Source: Bostrychus sinensis
Lineage: Eukaryota; Chordata; Actinopteri; Gobiiformes; Eleotridae
Reading direction: 5' to 3'
Length of the DNA: 64,000 nt
NCBI GenBank assembly: GCA_020698575.1
Contig: CM036248.1
Location: 20,199,729-20,263,728, forward strand
Shown here: positions 39,401 to 51,265 of the stretch, in pieces
Layout of the letters: the number at the start of each line of letters is the position of its first letter
Position numbering within the stretch: position 1 is the stretch's first letter
Translations under genes and position numbers: made by a program
The notes under the pieces: model-generated
Database searches by the model: none
What the model saw: only the letters and a program-made list of their open reading frames with translations
What the model was told of the DNA's origin: nothing

Positions 39401-40503
39401 TTCATTAAAATTAAGAAAATTAGCCCTGCATATTGATCCAAAGAATCTGCAGTGTTTATCGGCCATCGGCTGCTCTGAATTTTAAAAATCGACATTGGCC
39501 ATCCCTTGAGCGTATGCTTTTGTTGACTGCAATACAACATTAAACTTCTCAATTCTCAATGTATTATGACTTAAGTTTGTTTTTGTCTGGTGGTGTGTCG
39601 CTAAAAGACAGTTGTGTTTGAGGCAGGGACAGGTTTACTGGCATAAATCCACTTTTCTTTCTTTTTTTTTTTTTTCCTATGCATCTCTCTCTGTCTCTCT
39701 CTCTGTCTCCATCCTCATCGTTTAGTCCTTTTTAGTGGAGGTGAAACTACAGTAAACAAAGTGTTTCATCACTGTGCTGATATAATGCAAACTGGCAGCG
39801 GAGTACAGTTGCTCTCAGCTGCTCCATTGCATTTCTTTGAGACTTTTGATGTCACGTAACTGAAAAAAACGCGTAATTATGTGCCATGGCCAATTATGTT
39901 CCAGCATTTATTCACACTTAAGCATTCAACACTTAATTCTCAGTCATGTTACTAGGTCTTGGCCCAGAAAATCACCTTTGTTCATACAGTTTTTAATGAT
40001 AAAATCTATTTTATGACACATTTTCTGTTTCAGGCTGTGATAATCGCAGTCAACTTCGCACCATGCAGAGTTTACGACTCTCAGGTCTTGACATCAGTGA
40101 CTCGACCCTGCGCCTTGTTATACGCCACATGCCTCAGTTAACAAAACTGGACATTTCCCACTGCAACAGTCTCACTGACCACTCCATTAACCTGCTAACA
40201 GCAGTAGGCTCCTCCACGCGAAACACACTCACAGAGCTCAACCTAGGAGGCAAGTAAATGTTTTAAATTCTGCAGTTTTTTTTAAGAGTTTTATCTGTGC
40301 TTACCTGTTATTGTTCCTTAGGCTGCAGTAAACTCACAGACACATGTCTGAAGTATCTTCGTCGCCTTTCCTGCATCACACTGCTCGACCTGCGGGGCTG
40401 TAAAGGCGTCACCCGTAAAGCTTGTGAAGCCTTCATCTCTGAGCTGTCTGTGAATACGCTTTACTGCCTATCAGATGAAAAACTGATTGAGCGGATATCT
40501 TAA
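27461..40503 (+). CDS. kdm2a: KDM2A, JmjC histone H3K36 demethylase and CpG-island reader
   Basis: 22 coding exons: 27461-27496, 28382-28520, 29854-29932, 30145-30191, 30325-30503, 30628-30734, 30822-30915, 31013-31166, 31261-31376, 31513-31639, 31733-31995, 32083-32160, 32242-32496, 32583-32711, 32798-32884, 32978-33184, 33269-33298, 36958-37955, 38060-38223, 38300-38446, 40034-40249, 40322-40503; 3834 nt, 1277 residues (human 1162). In order: JmjC with iron ligands in TDFHIDFGGTSVWYHI and GWIHAVYTP; CXXC finger with RRRRVRCKRCAACRRKECG and KFGGPGRMK; PHD finger with CAICGEG and MECSVCNRIAHPQC; F-box near EVWVSVFRYLSRADLC; and C-terminal leucine-rich repeats. It binds unmethylated CpG islands and removes H3K36me2. 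The linker exon 36958-37955 is expanded with a Ser run followed by acidic residues. Teleosts have two kdm2a copies; I cannot say which this is. Confidence 0.97.
28600..29813. mobile_element. DNA transposon with 16-bp inverted ends (kdm2a intron)
   Basis: The left end GGCCCTCATTTATCAA and right end TTGATAAATGAGGGCC are perfect inverted repeats about 1.2 kb apart. A 3-bp direct repeat AGT flanks both sides (28597-28599 and 29814-29816). I see no intact transposase. The flanking duplication length suggests a PIF/Harbinger-like or related family, but I would not assign it firmly. Confidence 0.78.
34172..34638. mobile_element. TTAA-flanked MITE nested in the palindromic element
   Basis: It is bordered by TTAA at 34168-34171 and 34639-34642. 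Its ends AGCTGCACTACCTGA and (inverted) AGCTGCATGACCTGA match at 13 of 15 positions. TTAA duplication fits piggyBac or Kolobok type transposases; no coding capacity is seen. It inserted after the Tc1-like element and is therefore younger. Confidence 0.72.
35075..35159. repeat. Inverted repeat (hairpin) in the centre of the palindromic element
   Basis: The sequence gagctgaacaatactcat is mirrored as atgagtattgttcagctta, with further pairing inward (gttaatca / tgattaac), around a short AT-rich loop. Probably a remnant of a further small inverted-repeat element. Confidence 0.6.
36081..36829. mobile_element. hAT-type transposon with perfect 8-bp target duplication (kdm2a intron)
   Basis: The ends read CAGGGGTG and CACCCCTG. 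The identical octamer ctcaaaag lies directly outside both ends (36073-36080 and 36830-36837), the diagnostic hAT duplication. The 749-bp body has no complete transposase. It lies 21 bp from the palindromic Tc1-like element in the same intron. Confidence 0.86.
38447..40033. other. kdm2a intron 20 with diffuse repeat remnants
   Basis: A 1.6-kb intron without coding signal. A stretch around 38970-39510 contains repeated 'tatcggcc/atcgatatattgggc'-like words typical of old DNA-transposon debris, but no clear ends. A pyrimidine-rich CT tract lies at about 39650-39720. Confidence 0.4.
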
Positions 40504-42615
40504 CCACCTGCCACTTCTGATGCAGAGTTGATGATGTTACAAAGACAAGACTGGAACTTTACAGAAGCCTGTTGGATACAAAAGAGATGCACTCAAACGT
40601 CTCTTGCATCTGCATTATGTAAAAGGAGTGTGGGGTCTAATCGTGGAGCACTTAAACTGGTTTTGGTGCAAGGGGAAACAGCTAGAACTGAATTTCTTTT
40701 CAGAGGTATATAGTTTTCACTTTTGTACTTAAACTACTCAGGAGGTTTTAGTTTTTTATATTGAAAATATGGTATTATAAAAACTGATGCCGGAAGCAGA
40801 ACAAGGACAATTATTTAGCGTTACTAGAGTTCAAGTCCCCTGGCCATCCAAATGCTAATTTCTTAAAAGATGCTTTTTGTGTGTCCCATTGCAAACTGAG
40901 CAAAGACTTCATGGGTTTGAATGATGTTTTAGTTTGTTGAACTCTCACATGTATCATGTGACTTCATATGGAGTAGTTTTTAGCTGCGGTTAGTCCTGGT
41001 TCTGGTCACCAAACAGCCTTTGTGAGAGAACATTCTTATTTCTCATCTGACGACTTGTGCATTATGCATTAAAACTTTGCATTGCTTTACACCTTTAATG
41101 TGAATGCAGGTGATAGATATAGCTATAAGTGAGACACTGAAAAGCACTGTTTACCAATTGTATGATTAGCCAAACGGGCATTTTGGTGTCTTTGGTGTCA
41201 TTTTACCATTATATGTCGCAAGAACACATGGAGATTGAGTGACATGGCAGTATAGTCAAAAACGTGAAAAGGCAATCAACAGGCAACACAAGACCTCAAC
41301 CCAACAAGGGCAGGTTGCATTAAGTGTATGGGATAAGCCAAGAAGTATGTGTGAAATGGTGCATTTTTTCGCAACAACCGTTAGGTTTCAGGTGCTACAT
41401 TTCTCCAACCCCTCTTTGTTTTTGTACAGGTTAAAATAAAATGTTAATATTTTAGGTTAGACCACCCATTTTAATATATTTTTTTTTATGAATGACAAAT
41501 GTGAGTATCTGCTTTTCACTTTAATAAACCATGACCCATTCTATGTGGACGTACAGTTTAGGTTTCAGGGGTTGTTCATTTTGTTTCCTCGGTGTAGTGG
41601 TTCTGTATTTAAGGTGGCAGATTCTCTTGGCCATATCCCTTAAAACAAATATAAATATATTGTACAAATATATACTTTTGTGTAAATCAGTTTTCCTTAG
41701 AGTATGAAACGGAAATCTTGTAGCATTGTAATTATTTTCAAATGCCTTTTTCACGTTATGTTATTTGTGTTATTTTTCAAATAAAATAAAAGTGGAGATT
41801 TGTTGCGGAATAGCCTAGATTTAAGTTAATTGAACAAGTTTTTATGTTGAAATCTATGGTGGAGGTGCATTAAATGCCTCCCTGGCTCCACCCAGTTTCT
41901 CTGGTAACCTGGAAATAAACGAGGAAGTACACATTAATTATTAAGCTGTAAAATTGTTTTCACAAGCTTGCTGTGGATATAAAGAAGCCTTAGACTCGCC
42001 AGATGTGTTCGGCTGCCTAATCATCCTCCAAGCAGCAGCTGTCAGCGCGCGGACCAAAGTCGAGTGATGACCTGGATGTGAAACTGGATAAAGGCCGTAC
42101 CTCGCTTTTATTTTGAGACCGCAACAAAACCTGCAGTTTACACAGGGGATGTTTTCAGCAGGCAGCTAACTTTATCCGCTGTACATTTACGAGCTTTTCC
42201 AGTTTTGTACAAGGCAAACATGGACGGACGTGAGAGCACAGTTTTCCACAATTAATTTGTGGAGAATGGAAATGTGCCAAGAGGAGCAGGGCCAGTGTTG
42301 TTATTGGCCAGTAGTGTTAGCCTGTGTTAGCGCAGCTAGCTGTTAGTTAACATCAAATTAGTGGGCTGAGTTGGCTTGGCTAACTCAGCCCACTAATTTA
42401 AAAAGGCAGCCGCCGCATTTTTGCTCCAAATGTTAGCCACGAGATTTTAATGGACTATCACTTTATGTTTTTAGCGCGTTTAATGACCTAGCCTGCTAGC
42501 AAACTGTGCCGAAAAGCCTTGAACTCGTAGTCTGTTTGGTTTCACTGCTTATATTGGTTGCATAAGTCATATAGCATAGCTTTACTTCTGTTTGCCTGTC
42601 AAGAAATAGACAGCC
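40504..42615 (+). other. kdm2a 3' UTR and ankrd13d promoter region
   Basis: The first ~1.3 kb is probably kdm2a 3' UTR, ending near one of the AATAAA signals around 41436 or 41778-41787. From about 41990 the sequence becomes GC-richer; an unassigned noncoding leader of ankrd13d lies between there and 42615. No separate coding frame is supported. Confidence 0.5.
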
Positions 42616-45600
42616 ATGGCCCAAGAGGCGTTTCCTCTGCATTTTCTGGTTTGGAGCAATCAGTACATTGAGCTCGATCGAGAGCTGCAGAAAAAAGAGG
42701 TAAGAAACGATCTTTAATTGCAGATGTGTGTTAGGATGATTAGGCGTTTGTTGAGATCCGCACTGCATTGCGCTGATGGCGGTGTACTGGCTGTGCAGCA
42801 CGATGTGGAGCGCCTGGATCCACGGGGGCGCACCCCTCTGGAGCTGGCTGTGAGTCTGGGCCACCTGGAGTCCACCCGAGTCCTGCTCCGATACTCTGCA
42901 GACCCAACACACTGCAACGGGCAGGGCTGGACCAGTGAGTTACCTGATGTGCAGTGGCCTTCTTGTAGTGCCTTAACTCTACATTTTTGTAAATGCACTG
43001 TGCATGTTTCAGTCTTGCAGGAGGCAGTAAGCACTGGAGACCCAGAACTAGTTCAGCTCGTGCTTCAGTACAGAGATTTTAAGCGTGCTACAGAGAGACT
43101 TGCCGGTATTCCAGAACTGCTTAGCAAACTTAGACAGGTAATTACCATTTTGCTGCTTCATTCATCTTTCGTGCCTTTGCTGAACTTCAAACATTTTATG
43201 TCCACAGCTGATAAAATGTATGCTTTGTCAGTTTTTTGTTTATGTATCAAACCATAATTTATTCGGGAATTATATGAATGTATAAATTAATTTCTAACAG
43301 CTTTTTGTTTATTTTAGGCACGAGACTTTTATGTAGAAATGAAGTGGGAGTTCACCAGTTGGGGTAGGTATCATTTTCCACAGGGATCAGTTTCAGCACC
43401 ACAGCAGTTGGATAGCTCCCTACTTAGGGACATTTTGAATTGAATAACACTTTAGGTTTAAGAACTATCTTTCATTTGCATGTTTTTTTTTTGTTTTTGT
43501 TTTTTTGTAAATCCTGGTGCCTGTTCTCTTCTTCCAAAACTCTCTTTAGTGCCTTTAGTGTCAAAGGTCTGTCCCAGTGATGTTTACCGTGTTTGGAAAA
43601 GTGGATCGTGCCTGCGTGTTGACACCACTCTTTTGGGCTTTGAGCATATGACTTGGCTGAAAGGCCGACGTAGCTACATCTTCAAGGGCGGAGGTATCTA
43701 TGAGGTCAAAACGATGAAAAGTTTGTTCACAATGAGCTTTGACATTTGTCTGTATTTCTCTTTGTAGATGATGGTGCTGTGGTGATGGAGGTGGATCACG
43801 AGAAGCAGGTGGTGTACACAGAGCCACTTGTGCTGTCACCTCGAGATGCACCTTCGCTTCTTGCAGCCATGCAGCCTTCACAGGAAAATACAGCCCAGAG
43901 ACTGACATCCCCCATTGTCTCTACACATCTCAACACACGCAACATTGCCTTTGAACGGTAACGCCAGCTTCCAGTGGGCTAATGCATCATACTTTTGACT
44001 TTTCTGTTTTTGTTTACATTCATGTATTAAAATAGAATGATCATAGTTTATAAGCAGTACACATTGGAACTTAAATTCGGTTCATTTTTTTTTAATATTA
44101 GGAATAAGTCTGGAATCTGGGGCTGGCGTTCAGAGAAGACTGAAGCGGTCAGTGGGTATGAAGCTAAGGTCAGTATGTTGCCCTAGACAGTATAATGTTA
44201 ACAGCTGTAAGAGTAATCCAGTAGTAGAAAACAGCAGAAATGTTTTATGTAGAGATGAGACCTTATGTTTGTAAACATTTTGTTGATTTGAGTGGCTGTC
44301 CTTCAGGTTTACAGTGCTACCAATGTTGAGCTGGTGACTCGATCTAGGACAGAACATTTGTCAGACCAAGATAAATCAAGAAGCAAAGGTATACATTGGG
44401 AATCTTCAGTAGTTTCTTGTAATGAATAAGTTTAATGATCAAAAGAAAATGTACTTGTTTATTTATTTGTTTTTACATTATGACCATTTTTACACAGGTT
44501 CAAAGACCCCTTTGCAGTCCTTCTTAGGGATTGCTGAACAGCACACAGCTCACAATGGGGTAAGTCTCTGGACTAAGTAAGACAAGTGTTAAGTAAATAA
44601 GTACAACAAACATGTAACCATTTGTATTTTTTTTTTTTTTTTCATTTTTTTAGAGTAATGTGTCCCAGTGTGCCAGTCCTCACAACCCTACAGCCATCAC
44701 TGCAGAGGAGTACTTCAACCCAGAGTTTAACCTGAATGGACGGGACATTGGACGTCCTGTTGAGTTAACCAGTAAAGTCCAAAGGTATTACTGAACAATC
44801 AACAATCAAGAAAAACACAGAGTACATTTTTTGTCATCATTCTCTTTTGTCTTTTGCCTTTCAGGTTTAAAGCAACCCTGTGGTTGAGTGAGACTCATCC
44901 TTTGTCGTTGGCAGAACAGGTGACACCCATTATTGACCTCATGGCCATCTCAAATGCCCACTTTGCAAAGCTTCGTGACTTCATTACGCTGCGTCTGCCA
45001 CCAGGTTTTCCTGTAAAGATAGGTAGGCATTGAAGCATATGCATATTGCATTATCAGGGTAGCCCCAAGGTCTTAAAAGTATTAAAAGGGTATTAAATTT
45101 GATATCAAGGCCTTAAAAGCATTAAATCTTAAGTGTAGGTATTAATTTTGTTCTTCTAGGCCTTAAATATGTCAAATATTGATGCTAATATTACAAAAAG
45201 TACAGATGCCACAATCACAGTATCTATAATTTACATATTGAAAATACTTTATTGAAATGTACGATTCAGTTCTATTTTGATTAATTAATGCAGCACTGGA
45301 GTTTTTCATTTGTAATAGCCTTTTTAAATAAACCTTTCAGATCTTAGTATACAGTAAATACATTTGTGTGAATTTCATATAGATTATTTTTCTGTTGTTG
45401 ATGATCCTGGATTGAATTTAAAATAAAGTGGCATTAAAAAGTTTTAAAAAGTTTTAAAAAGGTCTTAAATTTCACTTGGCAAAACCTGGAGCTACCCTGA
45501 TTATGGATTATGTTTCTGAACTCCTTGACCTATAACCAACCCCTTTCTAATCTGTTCAGAGATTCCCTTGTTCCACGTGTTGAATGCTAGAGTGACCTTC

Positions 45601-48600
45601 AGTAACTTGTGTGGTTGTGATGAGCCAGTCAGCTCAGTGACACTACACAAACCTGAGAGCCCAGCAGAAGCAGGTAACAGTGCTAACCTTGTAATTGTGA
45701 TTTAGTCAGTTATTTGTTTTAGGGGGAGTGAATGGACACTGTTGGTACATTTGTAACCTTTCTTCTCCCAGGTCAATCTCCCCCACCTTTCCACTGCGAG
45801 GTCGACCCATCTGTGTTTGAGCCCCCACCAGACTACACTACTCTGGGCCCAGGACGCAGTGAGCCAATGCGGGATGAGGATGACAACTTGCTGCAGTTTG
45901 CCATTCAGCAAAGCCTGTTGGACGCAGGCACTGAGAGCGACCAGGTAAGAAAAAGTCATACAAAAATGGGTTCAAAGGCCTGCATTACCATGCCCTTCAA
46001 TTTTAAATATGGCTCACTTTTAATACTTACGGGCACTTATTTTGATTTATTTTACTGTGTGGACATATCTTGCTTACAACCAAAGTAACTACTAAAAAGA
46101 TTACAATTATGCATCCAGAAAACATACATTTTGGATGGGTAAATGGGAGAAAACTATTTGATATCTTTAGCAAATTGTTAACTATACTGTACTTGTGCAG
46201 GTGACAATTTGGGAGGCTCTCACCAACAGCCGCCCAGTTCCTCAGTCTCCATCATATGAGGAAGACTCTCAGCTGGAGAGGTAAGCCTCTTTAACATACA
46301 GTTTCACAGTTTGATAAGCAATAAGGAAAATGTGTAATGTTTTTACTACTTTATTATACAGGTAACATAACATTAGTGTAATGTTATGCATATAATTTCA
46401 CATGTAAAATCTAGATAGAACTCAGACTATTACTCGCCTTTGCCAAGACCAGCTCACTATACTACAATAGTCATACATTTTGGCAGTCTATGGAATTGAG
46501 CATTGGTTTAGTGTGTAAATGTTACTCAATTCTCTCTGATTCAAGGAAATCTGAAAATGGTGTGAGAGGTAATTAAAAACCGAGTTACTGTAAGTGATTA
46601 GGACTTCTCTTGGGAACACAATTCCCAGTCACAATTTAATAAAGTGCTGCAGGGAAACCCTCCCTTTCAGACACACTTTAATATCTTTATCATAGTATTA
46701 TTTCATTTTTTAGTTTACCTTTTTATTTAATTTATAGCCTTTTTTTCTTTTCTCTCAGGGCCATCCAGGAGTCCCTTTCAATCTCCCTGGCCAGCAGAGA
46801 GGGGGACAACACAGCAGACCTAAGTCAGCCCACCTCTGTCTCGCCAATTGACCCAGCTGCTAATTCCCCTCTGTCCTACAGCACAGGGTCTGAACAGAGG
46901 CTGTCGGGACATTTTGGTGTTGCAGCTAGCTTTGATGAGCAGCTGCGACTTGCCATGGAGCTGTCTTGCCGGGAGCAAGAGGAAATGGACAGGTGAAACT
47001 CAGTTAGCTCAAAATGTAGTTGGAAAAAATAATAATAATAATGATTTTCCCTTTGCCTTAACTTGGATTGAACTGCATGCACAATAATTAAAACTAAATT
47101 ACCAGATTTTACTACTACTGTCACAGGTGCAGTTACAACAAAATCTGTCACCACACAACTGGCGAAAACAACAGCAGAGCTGTTTTTATTTTATTAACAA
47201 AACTGCAATTTGGAGCTTATCTTAAAACTAATAAGACCATGTTTGCTCTTAAACATCTATTTTGCTGTTAGCAACAAAAATAAGGTATAAAACATTTGAA
47301 ATGTTTTTGTTTTTAATCAATTTTTATAGAAAACTAATTTACTCGCAGGCTGCCATTGTTATTTACGTTGCGATGCATGATGATGATAATGATCACCTAC
47401 CACTGTTGTTTGTGACAATGTAGTAAAATGCAATAGCAAGATATCACTATTATATTTACAGATACTGTGTGTATCACAGCAGATGCAGTTTGTCCTAGTT
47501 GAAGAACATTGTACACCTATGGATAACTTAACGTATTTTCCGCACTATAGGGCGCTCCGGATTATAAGGTGAAACAAAACAGTTAAGTTAGATAAGTCAG
47601 TCAGTTAAACTTAATTCAATGCGTTCACCATAACTCCCAAACTTGTTCAGTTGTAACGCGTGAAAAAAAACACACAATCCGAGACCGCTCAATCAAACGA
47701 TAGTGTATTCACAATAACTCATAACTGTTCAGTTAACGCTATAACAAAATTCAACACAATACACTCACCTTTTCAGTTCATTTTTCGTCCACAAATCCCT
47801 CAAATTCTTCATCTTCAGTGTCCGAGTTAAACAGTTGGGCGATTACGGCAATATTATGGTGAAGCACAGTATGTATTACTCCGCGATGCTCCTGACTACA
47901 GTAGCTGTAAATAAATTCATATATAAGGCACTCTGGATTATAAGGCGCACTGTCGTTTTTTTTAGAAGATTGAAGGCTTTTAAGTACGCTCTATAGTGCG
48001 GGAAATACGGTACTTGCCTCAACCTCTGCATTGTACATTTCCCCCATTATTGTCGTTGTGTCCGATAGGTCGTTTTCCATGCCTGCTCCCGGAGAAGTGG
48101 GTTGTTTACATCCATCTAGGAAAGTGTCTAGTGTCTCTTGTCTTTGGCATTTCTTTGTGCAGTTTTCACTCACCATTCGTGGGCATTTAGACTTCATGTG
48201 GGGAAAAACTGTTGGCATTTAGTTTTAGTCTTTACTTATAATGAGAAGCACCCATGAGTTCTTTCAGCAGCTGTGGTCGACTAAATGCTTTGAATGCATC
48301 AGGGATAAAATTGTGAGAACACAGCCGTAGGTCTTTGGGGAGCTGTACTCGTCCACACGCATCTTCCCATTCTTTTCTTCTTGTTGTGAGGAAAGCTGTG
48401 GATGCTAACATCACTCCCCTTGTTGCCTTTCGACTGAAAATTACAAGCAAAAGCCGTACAGTGTGGCATTGTAACTCCTTTCTTGTAACAAGTAAGCGTA
48501 ACGCTGGCACCATTAACACTGCTCTCAACTTGACTGCCACCACTTTGCGCCATCTTCCCATTGTGTGCTTTGCACACACACAAAAATGGCTGCTCTCGTA

Positions 48601-51265
48601 GTTTCAGTTGTGTGTTAAACATCAAGGAATTTATAGATAACAAAATTAATTCATATGTTTCTCTGTTTTTTAGCAGTACAGACCAGTTGTAGCATATTTA
48701 GACCAAGTTCCTTTTAAACTTCTGGCTTTAGGTTGATGTAAACCAGCTATCTCTGCCTTGTTCAGCATCACGTCTTGCATCATCAGTTTTTACCTGCAAT
48801 TCACTTTACTTCCCTTTTTTCTAATATGTTTCTTTTACAGCATTGTGTGACAAGACACATTTAGCACTATAATAGAGACGTTCTCAAAGGGTGTGTTCAC
48901 ACTTGCCACATTTAGTTTGCTTCAAACAAACCCTGGTAAATTTCCTGCGAAAGTCCAGTTTATTTGAGCAGGTGTGAACACGCCACTGTACTCTGATGTG
49001 GACCAAACAAGCAAACCCTGGTCCGCCTGAAATCAGTTGTCTCAGTGTGGTGCGCTTTGAGCCCTGGTGCACTCCTGGTGTGGTCCTGATGAAGTGCGAA
49101 CCAACGCAGACCGTAACAGACTAATGGTGGACTAAGAGCATATAAACACATACACGCATCTAACGCGACTATGAGGAAAAATTACAAAAGATGTGACATA
49201 TCTGCAGTAACCTAAACAAAGGGTATGGTATTTGAAATGATACTAACATAGATAACAGATGTAAAAACACAGCCAACACAACACAGATTTAATATTACTC
49301 GCCGGAGCATGTCTGTGTTCAGTTAATACATGATTAAATATTTAGGAAAGTGCTCTGTTAATGCCAGGTGACATCACATGCGTGGAATGAAGGTAGTTAG
49401 CACAAGCATATTAAGGGACATACACTGTCAATGATCTCAGTCCTGAAAGCTCCAAATCACCTTCTTGGTCCCAAAATTCTCAGTTATGATTCATTGCAGC
49501 ACTAGTGCACTGTGTACTGAACTCTTTGGACACTTACATGCTATTTTTCCATTCTTGTTAATAACTTGATGCTTGCATAAATATTTGGGCAAAAGGTTTA
49601 CTAAACTCCACGGATAATGGGCTTCTGTAAATATATGATGAATGATGAATGATAATGAATATTTAAAAAAACATATTATACTAAAGACATTCTTTACTTC
49701 ACATGAATGATTCTTCTACTCAAGTTACTCTCTGTAAATATTGATGCACTGCCCATGAGCAAGGAGTGCTACTGCTCACTCAGTCAGTTCAGTTCGTTTG
49801 ACAGAGCTCAGTGTGAATTAAAACCAGACCAGATTAGATTTGCCATTATTCAACAGGCTAATTGGAGCGTCTCTTATTGGACTGTGCCAGCTGATTAAAA
49901 TTCTTACTAACATTACCTACATGGCATCATTAAGTCTTTTTTTTTTTTTCTGATGAGTCCTTTTACAATATACTATTTTATTAGCCTGCCCAGCCAGACC
50001 TTCATACTTTTTTAGAAAGCAGGAACGTTTGGTTCCTCAGCCATAGGGAGCCGTTTCAAGTCGACTTGCTTGATACCAACCTGTCACATCTGTTTATCTG
50101 AAACATGTCTTACAAAAGCTGATTTTGTAATTTCACTCACCTGAATAACAGATTTTGGGGGCCATTTTAGGCTTTAATGACAGGACGGTATATAGTTTGA
50201 AATCGTGGAGAGAGCATGGACAGACAATTGGCAAACTTTTGCGCCTTTGTCACGTGTTGATTCTGCTGAAGTCTGGGTTGTTGTTTAGTCCTCTCTGTGA
50301 GATTTTCCTTTGTCGTCAGGTTGCCATGTTACCAACAGTTAAGTCCTGTTGAAGTCTGCTGTAACAGCCACATTCAAACAAACCCAAATTTTCCCAAGTC
50401 TTTGTACAGCTGGCTTTTGTTGCTTTCCCCTTTCAGAAATAACATCACACAGCTCACTGATAATACAGTGTAATCTAGTGTTTTATGGCAAACCCGGCGA
50501 CAATACATCATAAGCCCCATGCTTGTTTTGGATACAGGTCAGCGTCCCGGCCTTCATTTCTCTGATTGGATACTCTAACTATGTTTGTTCCTCCCATAGA
50601 AATGAAACTCAAACAAAGGGATATCAGACTAACTTCTTTGTATAGAATATAGCCAGGCTACTATTTGATCAGAAAAAATGGTAGTTTCCGTTTAATAAGC
50701 AAGGTATTTAGCTTTGTACAGTATATCCCAAAATATATATATGTATAAAATCACTTAACTAAAAGTTAGGAAATGTGTCAGGGTACCACAAAAAACATGT
50801 ACTACAGAGCCTTTTTACATTCTAAGACTTGAAAGTTTTGAAAAATGAAAATTGAAAAATTAGATTTCCCTTCTAGTAATTGTAAAGAGACATTTTGAAA
50901 AGCACTGTATACTGTTAGTGCTATGTATAATTATAAGTTACATAAAGGCCACAGTATCAGTTCATGCTCATTTCCTAAACCCCTTAATAAGGATTAAATA
51001 TTTTATCATTTTATTAATTGTGGTTAAATCAAAGAAAAGTGTAAAAAAAAATTTGTCCAAATCAGCCTTGAACTGTCAGTATTGTCACTGGGCCTCTGAT
51101 GGTTGTATCTGAAATTAAAATGTAATGTAATGGCTGTGTAACTAGTATAGGAATAAATACTAAACAGTTATGTCATTTTTTTTTATTTTTTTTTTCTCCA
51201 GGAAACGGAAGGAGGAAGAGGAGGAACTAGAGAGGATCCTGCAGCTGTCGCTCACTGAGAAGTAA
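42616..51265 (+). CDS. ankrd13d: ANKRD13D, ankyrin-repeat and ubiquitin-interacting-motif protein
   Basis: 16 coding exons: 42616-42699, 42799-42934, 43013-43137, 43318-43363, 43550-43693, 43768-43957, 44102-44168, 44307-44388, 44498-44559, 44654-44784, 44865-45022, 45560-45673, 45772-45944, 46201-46280, 46759-46992, 51202-51265; 1890 nt, 629 residues. Two ankyrin repeats near the N-terminus (DPRGRTPLELAVSLGHLES, LQEAVSTGDPELVQLVLQY) precede the family core (ARDFYVEMKWEFTSW, CPSDVYRVWK, LRVDTTLLGFEHMTW, IWGWRSEK, LMAISNAHFAKLRDFITLRL). Four ubiquitin-interacting motifs follow: LLQFAIQQSLL, ERAIQESLS, EQLRLAMELSCREQEE and ELERILQLSLTEK. The family binds Lys63-linked ubiquitin on activated receptors at the plasma membrane and steers endocytosis. 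The kdm2a neighbour supports ankrd13d over ankrd13b. Confidence 0.95.
45055..45499. mobile_element. Non-autonomous hAT-like element (ankrd13d intron)
   Basis: The ends CAGGGTAGC and GCTACCCTG are inverted repeats. The interior is dominated by 'taaaagtattaaa' and 'ggtcttaaattt' words, typical of an abundant fish family. A 5-bp direct repeat ATTAT flanks it (45050-45054 and 45500-45504). No coding capacity. Confidence 0.75.
47531..48010. mobile_element. Pogo/Tigger-like non-autonomous element (ankrd13d last intron)
   Basis: The imperfect inverted ends (acgtattttccgcactatag; inverted right end ccgtatttcccgcactatag) are flanked by TA at 47529-47530 and 48011-48012. The minus strand near 47790-47830 still reads SDTEDEEFEGFVDEK, an acidic tail like that closing pogo-type transposases, so this looks like an internally deleted copy that kept the 3' end of its gene. 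Confidence 0.7.
48060..48600 (-). pseudogene. THAP-domain gene relic, frameshifted, antisense to ankrd13d
   Basis: On the minus strand, one frame gives MPHCTAFACNFQSKGNKG and ...SIHSFPHNKKK (about 48510-48370). A second frame continues with KEWEDACGRVQLPKDLRLCS and HNFIPDAFKAF (about 48375-48260). Together these follow the THAP zinc-finger pattern (C-x4-C, HSFP, a conserved tryptophan, C-x2-H, F.PDAF). A one-base slip in an A-rich run separates the frames. A third frame downstream reads MPTVFPHMKSKCPRMV, like the AVPTLF-type segment that follows THAP domains. Breaks make it a dead copy, probably from a THAP-bearing transposon. Confidence 0.65.
48880..49160. repeat. Probable MITE-like repeat (ankrd13d last intron)
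   Basis: The block opens with gggtgtgttcacacttgcc and contains several 'accaaacaagcaaaccctgg' and 'ggtgcactcctggtgtgg' type words seen in fish MITEs. I could not define matching inverted ends, so the boundaries are approximate. Confidence 0.35.
49161..51201. other. Remaining part of ankrd13d last intron
   Basis: About 2 kb of AT-rich DNA. Apart from short polyT runs and the branch/acceptor region (tttttctccag at 51191-51201), I see nothing specific in it. Confidence 0.5.
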
